64,000 bases of DNA, from assembly GCA_030645235.1 (NCBI GenBank), contig JAUSMV010000005.1, positions 337,547 to 401,546 of the forward strand, given 5' to 3'. A program made the translations under genes and the position numbers. Each line of letters starts with the position of its first letter. Within the stretch, counting starts at the first letter, position 1. Positions 30,250 through 37,372 of this stretch are shown here, one piece after another. The notes under the pieces were generated by a model. The model was not told the origin of the DNA. It worked only from the letters and a program-made list of their open reading frames with translations, and ran no database searches. Source of the DNA: Parvibaculum sp. (lineage in GTDB: Bacteria > Pseudomonadota > Alphaproteobacteria > Parvibaculales > Parvibaculaceae).

Positions 30250-31038
30250 TCACGGTTTTTCGACCACAAGATTTTGGACACAACGTCCGAAATATCCGCG
30301 CTCATCGGCAAGGCGGCCAGCCGCCATGCCGATGCCCGTGGGATCGATCCATGTTTCCGCATCAAGCAAAATCCACTCGCCCACCGGCATGCGCATCAGG
30401 CTGATCGAGAGATCAGCATTGAGAAATGTCCACGGACGCTGCAAGGCAGACGAGACACCGTTGGAAAAATCCGCTGTCATCGCTGCACGCATCAGGGGTG
30501 AGTTCACCTGCCCCGCAACGATAGGACGCACGGAGCGGAACCAGCAGGCACCCGGCCCGCCCGCGCCCTGCAGGTTAAAACCGCCTTTGGAGGCGCGCAC
30601 CTCAAGGCCGGAAATGAAACCGCTGCTGCGGCGGACCATTTCATCAATGGGTTTGGATGACGCCGCGTCCGGCAAAGTAACCTTCGTGTCACCGATGCCC
30701 TGAAGTTCGGGATAATCCCCGCTTCGTATTTTAAGCGCGGAGGCCCGCACGCATTCTTTGTCGCCTGAAAAAAGCGAAACCGCGCAAAGCTGAATCTTTT
30801 TGCCTTCGCGCACGACATTGCTTTTGACAATAAGCGGACCGACGGGCACGGGACGCAACAGGTCAATCGTGAGGCGCGACACCTGCATCGGTGACGCGGT
30901 GGGGATAGCTTCGACAATATGGCTGATGAGGGACGCCGGTGCGCCGCCATGCTGCATTGTGGGATCCCACGGACCGGCGGCATGAGGCGTGGCAGTGGCC
31001 ACGCCGTCTTTCAATTCATAGACAGCATCAACAGACAT
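30250..31038 (-). CDS. TesB-like acyl-CoA thioesterase
   Basis: A 262-aa double-hotdog thioesterase-type protein. The N-terminal hotdog shows the DPTMQHGGAPASLISHIVE segment, typical of the 4HBT_3/TesB-like group, with LTIDLLRPVPVGPL, and the C-terminal hotdog holds FLNADLSISLMRMPVGEWILLDAETWIDPTGIGMAAGRLADERGYFG. Such proteins hydrolyse acyl-CoA, with poorly known chain preference. The gene follows ivd on the same strand after 12 nt, so the two are probably co-transcribed and it may relieve acyl-CoA overload in branched-chain catabolism. Confidence 0.85.
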   Translation of the reverse strand: MSVDAVYELKDGVATATPHAAGPWDPTMQHGGAPASLISHIVEAIPTASPMQVSRLTIDLLRPVPVGPLIVKSNVVREGKKIQLCAVSLFSGDKECVRASALKIRSGDYPELQGIGDTKVTLPDAASSKPIDEMVRRSSGFISGLEVRASKGGFNLQGAGGPGACWFRSVRPIVAGQVNSPLMRAAMTADFSNGVSSALQRPWTFLNADLSISLMRMPVGEWILLDAETWIDPTGIGMAAGRLADERGYFGRCVQNLVVEKP

Positions 31039-31050
31039 ATCACTACTCGT

Positions 31051-32223
31051 TTATTTCGTTTCGTTGAACAGCTCGCGCCCGATCAGCATGCGGCGGATTT
31101 CGGAGGTGCCTGCACCAATCTCATAGAGCTTGGCGTCGCGCAGCAGACGGCCTGTGGCGTAATCATTGATATAGCCATTGCCGCCTAGGGTTTGCAGGGC
31201 TTCGAGCGCCATCCATGTGGCTTTTTCTGCCGAATAGAGGATTGCGCCCGCCGCATCCTTGCGTGTGGTCTGGCCACGATCACACGCTTTAGCAACGGCA
31301 TACACATAAGCGCGGCAGGCATTCATGGTGGAATACATGTCCGCGAGTTTGCCCTGCATCAGCTGGAACGTACCGATGGGTTCGCCGAACTGTTTGCGCT
31401 CATGCACATAGGGCAACACAACATCCATACAGGCGAGCATGATGCCGAGCGGGCCACCGGAGAGAACCGCGCGTTCATAATCGAGACCGGACATCAGAAC
31501 TTTGACGCCTTCGTTCAACTTACCCAGCACATTTTCTTCGGGCACTTCACAATCTTCAAACACAAGCTCGGCTGTGCTAGACCCGCGCATACCCAATTTG
31601 TCGAGCTTTTGCGCGGCACGAAAACCCTTCATGCTTTTTTCGATGAGAAACGGCGTGATACCTTTGGGACCGGCGGCGGGATCGGTTTTCGCATAGACGA
31701 TCAGCGTGTCCGCGTCGGGACCATTGGTGATCCACATTTTATTCCCGTTGAGGATAAAGCGATCACCCTTGCGTTCGGCCTTCAAACGCATCGATACAAC
31801 GTCGGAGCCCGCACCAGGTTCGGACATCGCAAGCGCGCCGACATGTTCGCCGGAAATGAGCTTGGGGAGATATTTATGCTTCTGCGCTTCGGTGCCCCAG
31901 CGACGCAACTGATTGACGCACAAGTTTGAATGCGCGCCATAGGAAAGACCGACGCTGGCGGAACCGCGGCTGATTTCCTCCATCGCCACGACATGTTCAA
32001 GATAGCCGAGCCCTGCCCCGCCATATTCTTCTTCGACGGTAATCCCCAACAACCCAAGGTTGCCAAGCTCCGGCCAGAGATCGCGCGGAAACTGATTGGT
32101 CTTGTCGATCTCGGCAGCACGCGGCGAGATTTTGTCTGCGGTGAAAGAGGCCACCGTGTCGCGGATCATGTCGGCGGTTTCGCCGAGATCGAAGTCGAGA
32201 GATTGGAAACCGGAGACTGACAT
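31051..32223 (-). CDS. ivd: Isovaleryl-CoA dehydrogenase
   Basis: FAD enzyme oxidising isovaleryl-CoA to 3-methylcrotonyl-CoA, the substrate of the MCC encoded nearby. The 390-aa protein has the acyl-CoA dehydrogenase domains, and the catalytic glutamate is in helix G as in isovaleryl-CoA dehydrogenase: Glu250 in [16 protein letters not shown], the position that distinguishes this class from medium-chain enzymes. [14 protein letters not shown] and [13 protein letters not shown] are further family marks. Product flow is ivd to mccAB; the hydratase and HMG-CoA lyase needed to finish are not here. Confidence 0.96.
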   Translation of the reverse strand: MSVSGFQSLDFDLGETADMIRDTVASFTADKISPRAAEIDKTNQFPRDLWPELGNLGLLGITVEEEYGGAGLGYLEHVVAMEEISRGSASVGLSYGAHSNLCVNQLRRWGTEAQKHKYLPKLISGEHVGALAMSEPGAGSDVVSMRLKAERKGDRFILNGNKMWITNGPDADTLIVYAKTDPAAGPKGITPFLIEKSMKGFRAAQKLDKLGMRGSSTAELVFEDCEVPEENVLGKLNEGVKVLMSGLDYERAVLSGGPLGIMLACMDVVLPYVHERKQFGEPIGTFQLMQGKLADMYSTMNACRAYVYAVAKACDRGQTTRKDAAGAILYSAEKATWMALEALQTLGGNGYINDYATGRLLRDAKLYEIGAGTSEIRRMLIGRELFNETK

Positions 32224-32241
32224 GGAGTTGGAACTCTCTTG

Positions 32242-33192
32242 TTATTGAGCCGTAAAAATATCAACGACGTCGGACGCCGTGAACACCGTATAGACGCCTG
32301 CACCTGCAGCACCACCGGCGACAAAGACTTTGCCATTGGCCGCGACGGCGACGGCGCCATGACGCGGTGTGGGCATGGGCGCGGCTTTGCCCCAGCTGTT
32401 CGATTTCACATCGAGGATAAAGTGATCAGCATAGGTTTTGGGCGGCGAAATGCTTTGGCCGCCGCTGACATGGATCTGATCGTTGAGAAACACGGCAATG
32501 TGACCCTCGCGCGCATTCGGCAATGAAGGACCGGATCTCCATGCGCCGGTGGCCGGATTGAAAATATCAACACGGGCGCTGGCGGCGTTGCCGGATTTAC
32601 CGCCGATCACATAAACCTCACCGCCAACCACAACGGTCGCGGCATCGGTGCGCGGGGCGGGATTGGCTTGTCTGGCTGTGGTCCACGCACTTGTGGCGAT
32701 GTCATAAACATAGACACGCGAGGCATTATCACCGGTGCCGCCGATGGCGTAAACTTTGCCGCCGACATGAGCGAGCGACAATCCGATACGGTCGGACGGC
32801 ATATCAGGACCGGCACCCCATCCGCCCGATTGCACATCGTAAATCCAGAAGCTGTTGCTTTCGATGCCGAGATTTTCGTCCGAGCCTTCAGTTTCATAAC
32901 CGCCCGCGACAAAGATATGCCCGCCATCAGTGGCTATGCCAAACTGCTCAAGACCAACTGACAAGGGCGCGGCGGCCCGCCAGATATTACCGATCGTGTC
33001 ATAGACTTCCGTGAGGCGGCGCGGACCGGACGTGCTGCTGCCGCCGATGACGTAGAAATCCTCGCCCACCAACACGCCACCCGCATTGGCGCGTGCCGTG
33101 ATCATGGGTTGACCTTCACGCCAACCGGTCGCGGCAATGGCCGGGACAGCAAAAACAAGGGCGAGCAAACTGATGAGAACAGGAAACCGCAT
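32242..33192 (-). CDS. Secreted Kelch-repeat beta-propeller protein
   Basis: A 316-aa exported protein: signal peptide (about 1-21, ending AVPAIA) then about six Kelch blades. Repeating elements are double-glycine strands such as GEDFYVIGGS, GGHIFVAGGY, GGKVYAIGGT, GGEVYVIGGK, NDQIHVSGGQ and NGKVFVAGGA, each preceded by R-x-G-x-A-x-A-V-type strands. No enzymatic residues are apparent. It precedes ivd on the same strand by 18 nt, an odd partner for a cytoplasmic acyl-CoA enzyme; a shared transcript is likely but a shared function is not shown. ATG 33192 fits the signal peptide. Confidence 0.88.
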   Translation of the reverse strand: MRFPVLISLLALVFAVPAIAATGWREGQPMITARANAGGVLVGEDFYVIGGSSTSGPRRLTEVYDTIGNIWRAAAPLSVGLEQFGIATDGGHIFVAGGYETEGSDENLGIESNSFWIYDVQSGGWGAGPDMPSDRIGLSLAHVGGKVYAIGGTGDNASRVYVYDIATSAWTTARQANPAPRTDAATVVVGGEVYVIGGKSGNAASARVDIFNPATGAWRSGPSLPNAREGHIAVFLNDQIHVSGGQSISPPKTYADHFILDVKSNSWGKAAPMPTPRHGAVAVAANGKVFVAGGAAGAGVYTVFTASDVVDIFTAQ

Positions 33193-33307
33193 GACGCCTT
33201 CAAACTCCGATACGGCCCCCGTGCACATGCACAAATCAGGGGCGAAGATGCGGGAGTTTGCGCGATTTGCGACGCGGTGGCGAGACCCAGAACGGGTAGT
33301 CCAAATG

Positions 33308-33352
33308 AAAAAGCCGGCTTCCATTGCTGAGGCAACACGGAAGACCGGCTTT
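33308..33352 (-). terminator. Terminator after tRNA-Leu
   Basis: On the minus strand AAAGCCGG-TCTTCC, loop, GGAAG-CCGGCTTT is followed by TTC, 22 nt past the tRNA 3' end. Strong stem with a short T-run. Confidence 0.7.
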
Positions 33353-33373
33353 CTAACTCATTCTTCAAAATCA

Positions 33374-33458
33374 TGGTGCGGTCGAGAAGACTCGAACTTC
33401 CACGCCTTGCGGCACAGCGACCTCAACGCTGCGCGTCTACCAATTCCGCCACGACCGC
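33374..33458 (-). tRNA. tRNA-Leu, anticodon GAG
   Basis: The minus strand folds as a class II tRNA of 85 nt: acceptor GCGGTCG pairing with CGACCGC, D-arm GGCGGAATTGGTAGACGC, anticodon stem CAGCG/CGCTG with loop TTGAGGT (anticodon GAG), a long variable arm, T-loop GTTCGAGTC, and an encoded CCA end. It decodes CUC/CUU leucine. Confidence 0.96.
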
Positions 33459-33545
33459 GTCATGTCTTTGAAGGACGGGGCCGATGTACCAAACCCCAGT
33501 GGCTACATCAAGCGGCAATTTCGGACCGCGACGCTTTATATACGC

Positions 33546-34355
33546 TCAGATACCGTCGCCATCCGTATTGACGGGCAGATGGATGCCGCATTCGTCCTTA
33601 TCGCGACCCACCCAGCGGCCGTCACGGTAGCTGCCGCCTTCCGGCACCTTCTCGGTGCAGGGCATGCAGCCGATGGACAGGTAGCCGTCCTTGACCAGCG
33701 GGTGCTTGGGCAGACGATGGGTTTCGCTATAGGTTTCAAGCTCTGCCTGCCCCAGAAAGGCCAGCGGATTGATCTTGAAACGGGTACCGAAACCACCCGC
33801 CGGAACCGGCCCGCCGGTGCCCCGGATCGCCTCTTCTTCAATGGGGTGCATTTCCGAACGCGCATTGGTCTGAAAGCGTTTGCGGCCCGTTATGGAGGCG
33901 GAAAAGCCTGCCAGAGCACGCTCCAACGGCAAGACCTTACGCACATAGCAGCAGGCATCAGGGTCTGCATTCCACAAGCCGCCATTGGGATCGCGCTGGC
34001 GCAGATCATCGGGATGCGGGCCGACGGCGCGCACGTCTGTGAGGCCAAGGCGCTCCTGCAAACGGTCGCGGTAACGCAAGGTTTCGCCAAACAATTTGCC
34101 GGTGTTGAGAAATATCACAGGCGTCGTCGGATCAATGTCGGCGACCATATGCAAAAGCACGGCGGACTCCGCCCCGAAGGACGAGACAACGGCGATGTCG
34201 CCGGGAAATTCCTCTTTGATCATAGCTTCGAGCAGGTTCGGCCCGACCATTTTATTGTATTTGGTGCGCAGCGATTCGAGGCGCGGCGACAGGATCGTCG
34301 GCGCATCCATCGCAGCGGCGCGGCTTTCATGGGCTTTGAGGTTCAGAACGGTCAT
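33546..34355 (-). CDS. cysH: Assimilatory adenylyl-sulfate (APS/PAPS) reductase
   Basis: Reduces activated sulfate to sulfite with thioredoxin. Length 269 aa from ATG 34355, which overlaps the upstream stop by ATGA. The phosphate-binding segment is SSFGAESAVLL. The pairs Cys135-Cys136 (DACC) and Cys230-x2-Cys233 (GCMPC) are ligands for a [4Fe-4S] cluster, so this is the APS-using plant/bacterial type; the catalytic cysteine is Cys256 (ECGIH). Coupled with a siroheme-synthase gene, consistent with supply of siroheme to sulfite reductase, whose gene is not seen here. Confidence 0.96.
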   Translation of the reverse strand: MTVLNLKAHESRAAAMDAPTILSPRLESLRTKYNKMVGPNLLEAMIKEEFPGDIAVVSSFGAESAVLLHMVADIDPTTPVIFLNTGKLFGETLRYRDRLQERLGLTDVRAVGPHPDDLRQRDPNGGLWNADPDACCYVRKVLPLERALAGFSASITGRKRFQTNARSEMHPIEEEAIRGTGGPVPAGGFGTRFKINPLAFLGQAELETYSETHRLPKHPLVKDGYLSIGCMPCTEKVPEGGSYRDGRWVGRDKDECGIHLPVNTDGDGI

Positions 34356-34870
34356 GGGAGCCAACCCTTATCCTCGACATATGCATCTGTGCGGCGGCCG
34401 ATTTCGGCCATTCCCACATCCTGGCGGCGCCAGTCGTCGCGCTTTTCCGCCAGTTCATTCAAACGTCCGGCCCATTCGGGTCCGAACAAAGTCTCAAGGT
34501 GACGGCGCAGTCTGCGCGCCAGTCCGGGCGACTTCCCACCCGTCGAAACTGTCAGCACGAGATCACCGCGCCGGACCATCGAAGGCATGTGAAAATCGCA
34601 AAGAGCCTTCACATCCTCGACATTCACCAACCCGCCGGAACCGCGCACAATCCGCGCAATACCGCCACTTTCCTCATCCGGGAGCCCCGCCACAAAGACG
34701 ATACGGGCCTCTTTCAGAGCCTCTTCAGACGGCCGTGCGCCGTTGGTATAGACCACCACATGCGCACCGTCGCCTGAGGCATTGAGTAGCGCCTGACGCT
34801 GCTCAAAAGCGGCCCCCTCGCCCACCAGAATGACCTTCAGAGATGCCAGGTCGAGGAGGATCGGGAGCAT
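34352..34870 (-). CDS. Siroheme synthase N-terminal domain protein (precorrin-2 dehydrogenase/ferrochelatase)
   Basis: A 172-aa protein matching the CysG N-terminal module (Met8p-like): dinucleotide fold MLPILLDLASLKVILVGEGAAFEQRQALL, then RIVFVAGLPDEESGG, NVEDVKALCDFHMPSMVRRGDLVLTVSTGGKSPGLARRLRRHLE. It dehydrogenates precorrin-2 and inserts iron to form siroheme. The methyltransferase half of CysG is missing, as in organisms using a separate CobA. First gene before cysH (ATGA overlap), and downstream of the FNR-like box at 34967. Confidence 0.9.
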   Translation of the reverse strand: MLPILLDLASLKVILVGEGAAFEQRQALLNASGDGAHVVVYTNGARPSEEALKEARIVFVAGLPDEESGGIARIVRGSGGLVNVEDVKALCDFHMPSMVRRGDLVLTVSTGGKSPGLARRLRRHLETLFGPEWAGRLNELAEKRDDWRRQDVGMAEIGRRTDAYVEDKGWLP

Positions 34871-34966
34871 GAGACACCTGAAAAATGAGGAAACCTGCAG
34901 GGTTCCTTACTGTTCCCCAAAGAGATAGGCCAGCGCGGGATATAATTCAATATAGGAATGTATTAA

Positions 34967-34980
34967 TTGATTTACATCAA
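34967..34980 (-). promoter_or_regulatory. Perfect FNR/FixK-like box upstream of siroheme synthase-cysH
   Basis: TTGATTTACATCAA is an exact TTGAT-N4-ATCAA, the consensus of FNR, ANR and FixK regulators. It lies 97-110 nt upstream of the siroheme-synthase start, within the 191-nt gap that ends at the FliN-like gene, whose promoter is elsewhere, so the cys operon is the only gene it could serve. Confidence 0.6.
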
Positions 34981-35061
34981 GTTTTTACTGTGAAATAGAG
35001 ATGCGCGAATGAGAGTGAGTGCCCCGCTCCGCCCCTACCCCAACTGACACCGAAACATCAC

Positions 35062-35295
35062 TCAGCCGAAGGCGCGAACCGTAGAAGTAATTGAAATGGC
35101 TATCTTTTCGCCGGATACCGTGATCTGACCGCGGGCAATCGGCACATTATTAGCGAGCACCCACACTTCGTCATTCGCGTCAGCGTCGAGTTCGATGACA
35201 GCACCGCGACCCATCTTCAGCAATTGCTGGATAGGCAGGTTGGTCCGGCCAAGGACAACCGAAAGTTCCACAAATACTGTGCTGACAGCGTTCAA
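35062..35295 (-). CDS. Small FliN-like SpoA-domain protein
   Basis: A 77-aa protein consisting of one SpoA/FliN domain (LSVVLGRTNLPIQQLLKMGRGAVIELDADANDEVWVLANNVPIARGQITVSGEKIAISI). FliN forms the C-ring of the flagellar switch. The best start is a TTG at 35295 with GGAG 6 nt upstream. It lacks the N-terminal extension of most FliN proteins and has no flagellar neighbour: it is divergent from lipB and followed by the cys operon. It may be a bona fide minor C-ring subunit or a domain borrowed for another use. Confidence 0.82.
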   Translation of the reverse strand: MNAVSTVFVELSVVLGRTNLPIQQLLKMGRGAVIELDADANDEVWVLANNVPIARGQITVSGEKIAISITSTVRAFG

Positions 35296-35361
35296 TTACG
35301 GCTCCAAAGTGCGCATGGGCGACTTCACTATTTGCTCAAGTTCGCATGTTAGAGTTACGCC

Positions 35362-36042
35362 ATGGTTAAAACGTCGATCTTATCCCCAACTCCCCCGCAA
35401 GAATCTGATGCTGTCGAATGGCGCATCTCAGACGAACCCGTGCCCTATTCAGAGGCGCTCGCAGGCATGGAGAGCAGAGTCCGAACGATTTCCGAGGGTT
35501 ACGAGCGCGGGCTCGTGTGGTTGCTCGAGCATCCCGCGCTCTACACAGCAGGCACCAGCGCCGACGCCAAAGACCTCTTATCGCCTGATCGTTTCCCCGT
35601 TTTCCAAACCGGACGCGGTGGTCAGTACACGTATCATGGACCCGGACAGCGCGTCGGCTATGTGATGCTCGACCTGAAAAAACGGGGCCAGGACGTTCGC
35701 AAATATGTCGGCGACCTCGAACAATGGCTGATTGCCGCGCTTGCGGAGTTCGGCGTGACCGGCGAGCTGCGCGAAGGCCGCGTCGGCGTCTGGGTCCGCC
35801 GTCCCGACAAAGGCATCGGGCGCGAGGATAAAATCGCCGCCATCGGCGTGCGCATCCGCAAATGGGTGAGCTATCACGGCGTAAGCCTCAACGTCGATCC
35901 CGATTTATCCCATTTCGACGGCATCGTACCCTGCGGGATAAGTCAGCATGGCGTCACGAGCCTCGCCGACCTCGGCATCACCGCCACGATGGAAGATGTG
36001 GACGTGGCCATGCGCAAGACGTTCGGGAAAGTGTTCGGATGA
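35362..36042 (+). CDS. lipB: Lipoyl(octanoyl) transferase
   Basis: Moves octanoyl groups from ACP to lipoyl domains. The 226-aa protein has the [21 protein letters not shown] signature (about 85-105), Lys157 in EDKIAAIG and the acyl-thioester Cys191 in [10 protein letters not shown]. Divergent from the FliN-like gene, 66 nt apart. The last base pairs overlap the ATG of a 35-codon frame that runs through the dispersed repeat (36039-36146); that frame is not annotated as a gene. Confidence 0.97.
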   Translation: MVKTSILSPTPPQESDAVEWRISDEPVPYSEALAGMESRVRTISEGYERGLVWLLEHPALYTAGTSADAKDLLSPDRFPVFQTGRGGQYTYHGPGQRVGYVMLDLKKRGQDVRKYVGDLEQWLIAALAEFGVTGELREGRVGVWVRRPDKGIGREDKIAAIGVRIRKWVSYHGVSLNVDPDLSHFDGIVPCGISQHGVTSLADLGITATMEDVDVAMRKTFGKVFG

Positions 36043-36071
36043 GGCATGACCTCATCGCGGACAGTTGGAAA

Positions 36072-36240
36072 TTCTTGCAAGAGATTCGAGGTTTCCATGC
36101 AGAGATCGTTGATCAGTTCGTAGAGGGTGCGCGCGACGTGTGCTGACGAAAATCCTCAGATGGGGATAGGGGTAAAATAAAGTTGTGCCCGGGTCAGGTG
36201 AGCACACTTGATCAAAAAGCTTATCCCCACGGGCACGACC
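36072..36240. repeat. Dispersed intergenic repeat, copy B
   Basis: Begins TTCTTGCAAGAGATTCGAGG and follows copies A and C for the core, then ATCCTCAGATGGGGATAGGG, AAATAAAGTTGTGCCCG and TTATCCCCA. It lies just 3' of lipB and carries an inverted pair TGTGCCCG/CGGGCAC. One base is inserted in the core relative to A and C (GATTCGAG for GATCGAG). Confidence 0.75.
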
Positions 36241-36267
36241 CTCACCCCGCTCTCTCCGAAAGAGAGA
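36238..36267. repeat. REP-like palindromic element (CTCTCT/AGAGAG)
   Basis: ACCCTCACCCC followed by CTCTCT-ccgaa-AGAGAG. Same arrangement as the elements at 44133, 48141 and 57896; here it directly adjoins copy B of the dispersed repeat. Confidence 0.6.
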
Positions 36268-36305
36268 GTATTAGGCGCGGCAATGCAGAATACGTTTGCA
36301 CAGGT

Positions 36306-36334
36306 GCTATCAGATCAGAGACTGATCTGATAGC
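36306..36334. terminator. Perfect 13-bp hairpin abutting a regulator stop codon
   Basis: GCTATCAGATCAG, AGA, CTGATCTGATAGC. It touches the stop of the minus-strand regulator at 36335. There is no U-tract, so whether it terminates or protects the message is open. Confidence 0.5.
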
Positions 36335-37225
36335 TCACACTGACGGTACTGCTGATGCTATTTTCGTGTCCTTGGTAAATACAAGCTCATAGGCTTCGTC
36401 GAAGAACGCCAGACGCGCCGCCTGCTCGCTCATAATCTCTTGCAGAAATCCGGTTGCTATCCACATCGGCGATTGCCCGCGAGTGCTGGTCCAGCCGAGA
36501 CTACCGATCGCTTCTGCTTCACGCAACGGACGCGCGATATGCGAGGCGGACACACTCATCCATGCTGCAAGATCAGCGATCGAATTGACATCTGTCAGAA
36601 AACGCGTTGCATCGCCTTCAACAGGCATCAGGCTGGCCAGAATACGCAAAAAGAAAAGCTTACTTTTGTTCGCCCATGCAAACAGAGCGAGTGTGCCGGT
36701 GGCCACATAGTCACCGCCCTTGCCGACAAGCCCGACAGCGATCTTGGGTTGAAGGTCGGCCAGCACTTCCGGCGCACGTATCAAATTGCCCGTCCGGTTG
36801 CCGCTGTCAAAACCATCAAGCGTCTTCAGATGTTCCGTGGCCCAAGCAAAGACGGCCAGCATACTTTTTTCGGTTGGCACAAGCGGACGAACGCGTTTAT
36901 CCCCCGCCCCCTTTGTGGATTGGCTGAGATAGCCGTATTTGAGCATTTCCTTGATGAAAGAATCCGCCGTGTTGCGGCTGGCAACGGCCCGCGCTTCGAC
37001 CTGATCGAGAAAACGCGCCAGAACGATGTGGCGCTGTCTCTCGTCTTTACCGCCTTCGAAATAAAGACTGAGGCCGATATTCGCCATCATGCCGCGTTGC
37101 TCTGTCGCAAATATCGCGGTGACACCGGGAAAAAGGTCAGCGGCGTCAAGCAGACCCCGCGCATGTTGCCTGAGGGCTTCGACCGAGGTGGGGAAGGCCA
37201 TGATCTGGGATGCGGTCAATGCCAT
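36335..37225 (-). CDS. Putative double winged-helix regulator 1 of the autotransporter array
   Basis: Unknown family, paralogous to 40148-41023 and 44278-45141. Start 37225 is set by alignment with the paralogues, which begin M-A/S-L; the frame extends to an ATG at 37267. Conserved blocks are RFLDQVEARAVASRNTADSFIKEMLKYGYL (residues about 82-111, helix-turn-helix-like) and SIADLAAWMSVSASHIARPLREAEAIGSLGW (about 212-242), followed by a wing-like SPMWIATGFLQEIM. I infer two winged-helix DNA-binding domains; no ligand domain is recognised. It is 147 nt downstream of autotransporter 1 and has no autotransporter of its own to the left. No convincing ribosome site. Confidence 0.75.
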   Translation of the reverse strand: MALTASQIMAFPTSVEALRQHARGLLDAADLFPGVTAIFATEQRGMMANIGLSLYFEGGKDERQRHIVLARFLDQVEARAVASRNTADSFIKEMLKYGYLSQSTKGAGDKRVRPLVPTEKSMLAVFAWATEHLKTLDGFDSGNRTGNLIRAPEVLADLQPKIAVGLVGKGGDYVATGTLALFAWANKSKLFFLRILASLMPVEGDATRFLTDVNSIADLAAWMSVSASHIARPLREAEAIGSLGWTSTRGQSPMWIATGFLQEIMSEQAARLAFFDEAYELVFTKDTKIASAVPSV

Positions 37226-37372
37226 CGGAGGGATATCTGGAAACACGACAAGGGAGGGATGAACCATTCATCCCGAACATATCATGCCCCCCTACGGGGT
37301 GAAGCTCCGAATTGCACCAATATAGACCATAAACTCCCGGAGGACCTTGCCGAAGATGTTCGGGTGAAAGCC

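Noticed and set aside
36039..36146. 35-codon ORF after lipB
   Set aside because: It begins on the lipB stop and covers repeat copy B. A related frame exists in copies A and C, but start codons and length are not shared, so it is only discussed as a finding.
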